Below the pieces are notes generated by a model. The model was not told the DNA's origin. It saw nothing but the letters and a program-made list of their open reading frames with translations, and made no database searches. The position numbers and the translations under genes were made by a program. Shown here in pieces: positions 13,915 to 14,212 of a DNA stretch of 14,212 bases (position 1 is the stretch's first letter; the number at the start of each line of letters is the position of its first letter). Where the stretch lies: assembly GCA_015055785.1 (NCBI GenBank), contig SVHQ01000025.1:1-14212 (forward strand), in the 5' to 3' direction. The DNA is from Clostridiales bacterium (GTDB taxonomy: Bacteria > Bacillota_A > Clostridia > Christensenellales > Borkfalkiaceae).

Positions 13915-14212
13915 TTACTTTTTCATCACGCCGATAACGGACGAAAGGTCTTTCTGCATTGCAATACAAGCCGCACGTGCCGCATCGTAATAGGTGCCGC
14001 CGTTCTTTTTATACGCACAGAGAATACCGCGCGAATTGTTCACCACGCCACCAAGTCCATTTTTGCCAAAACAGCTCTTTAACATTTCCGCGTTGCCGCC
14101 CTGCGCACCGTAGCCAGGAATAAGGAAGAATGTATGCGGCAACACTTCTCTTAATCTTGCCGCTTCCATGGGATGCGTCGCACCTACCACCGCGCCTACC
14201 GCCGAATAACCG
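13915..14212 (-). CDS. pyrF: Orotidine 5'-phosphate decarboxylase, C-terminal part
   Basis: The gene runs off the right edge of the window; about 98 C-terminal residues are visible and the frame stays open to the edge (reading [14 protein letters not shown] at its start). It decarboxylates OMP to UMP. The phosphate-binding [12 protein letters not shown], then [16 protein letters not shown], mark the type 2 OMP decarboxylase subfamily, longer than the E. coli type. The active-site Lys/Asp region lies outside the window. It is the first visible gene of the minus-strand pyr operon, upstream of pyrK. Confidence 0.95.
   Translation of the reverse strand, partial: GYSAVGAVVGATHPMEAARLREVLPHTFFLIPGYGAQGGNAEMLKSCFGKNGLGGVVNNSRGILCAYKKNGGTYYDAARAACIAMQKDLSSVIGVMKK

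Overview
The window looks like chromosomal DNA from a low-to-moderate GC Firmicute, most likely class Clostridia. The reasons are strong AGGAGG-type ribosome binding sites, near-consensus TTGACA-17-TATAAT promoters in AT-rich gaps, U-tailed hairpin terminators after most units, and typical gene families: DUF1846, YitT, a DUF1540 Cys-rich mini-protein, a PfoR-like EIIC membrane protein and the type 1B pyrD-pyrK pair. Assignment below class is not supported. No phage, IS, CRISPR, rRNA or tRNA gene was seen.

Layout, left to right. 1-418: 3' part of a Nudix hydrolase gene and its terminator. 524-2127: a monocistronic DUF1846 gene with its own promoter, ending at a bidirectional terminator shared with a convergent PfoR/EIIC-type membrane protein (2152-3273, minus). 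3274-3600: that gene's promoter with repeated ATCGAT boxes, a 114-bp inverted-repeat element and a terminator. 3600-3770 (minus): a 56-aa DUF1540 protein, divergent from rplI (ribosomal protein L9, plus); the shared promoter region carries 12-bp palindromes. Then a YitT-family membrane protein and an HU-type nucleoid protein, each with its own promoter and terminator.

6138-9932 (minus) is a two-gene operon for a heterodimeric ABC exporter. One ATPase site is degenerate and the other canonical. A consensus promoter lies about 270 nt upstream of the first start, leaving a long leader with short ORFs and weak hairpins followed by T-runs.

9961-11069 (minus) is trpS of the RPTG type. 11360-14212 (minus) is a pyrimidine operon, transcribed pyrF-pyrK-pyrD-pyrE; together these make the last steps to UMP (dihydroorotate to orotate to OMP to UMP). 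Between trpS and pyrE a 68-codon ORF for a small signal-anchored protein runs on the plus strand into its own terminator. Between pyrF and pyrK sits an array of four 20-24 bp units. Each starts with a GTGAATT-like heptamer, and in three of the four the heptamer is followed by a different small palindrome.

Most genes are ordinary housekeeping functions. The least explained elements are the heptamer/hairpin array, the ABC-exporter leader, the arginine-free HU protein, and the two small proteins in intergenic regions. I saw no clear multi-gene system that is new.
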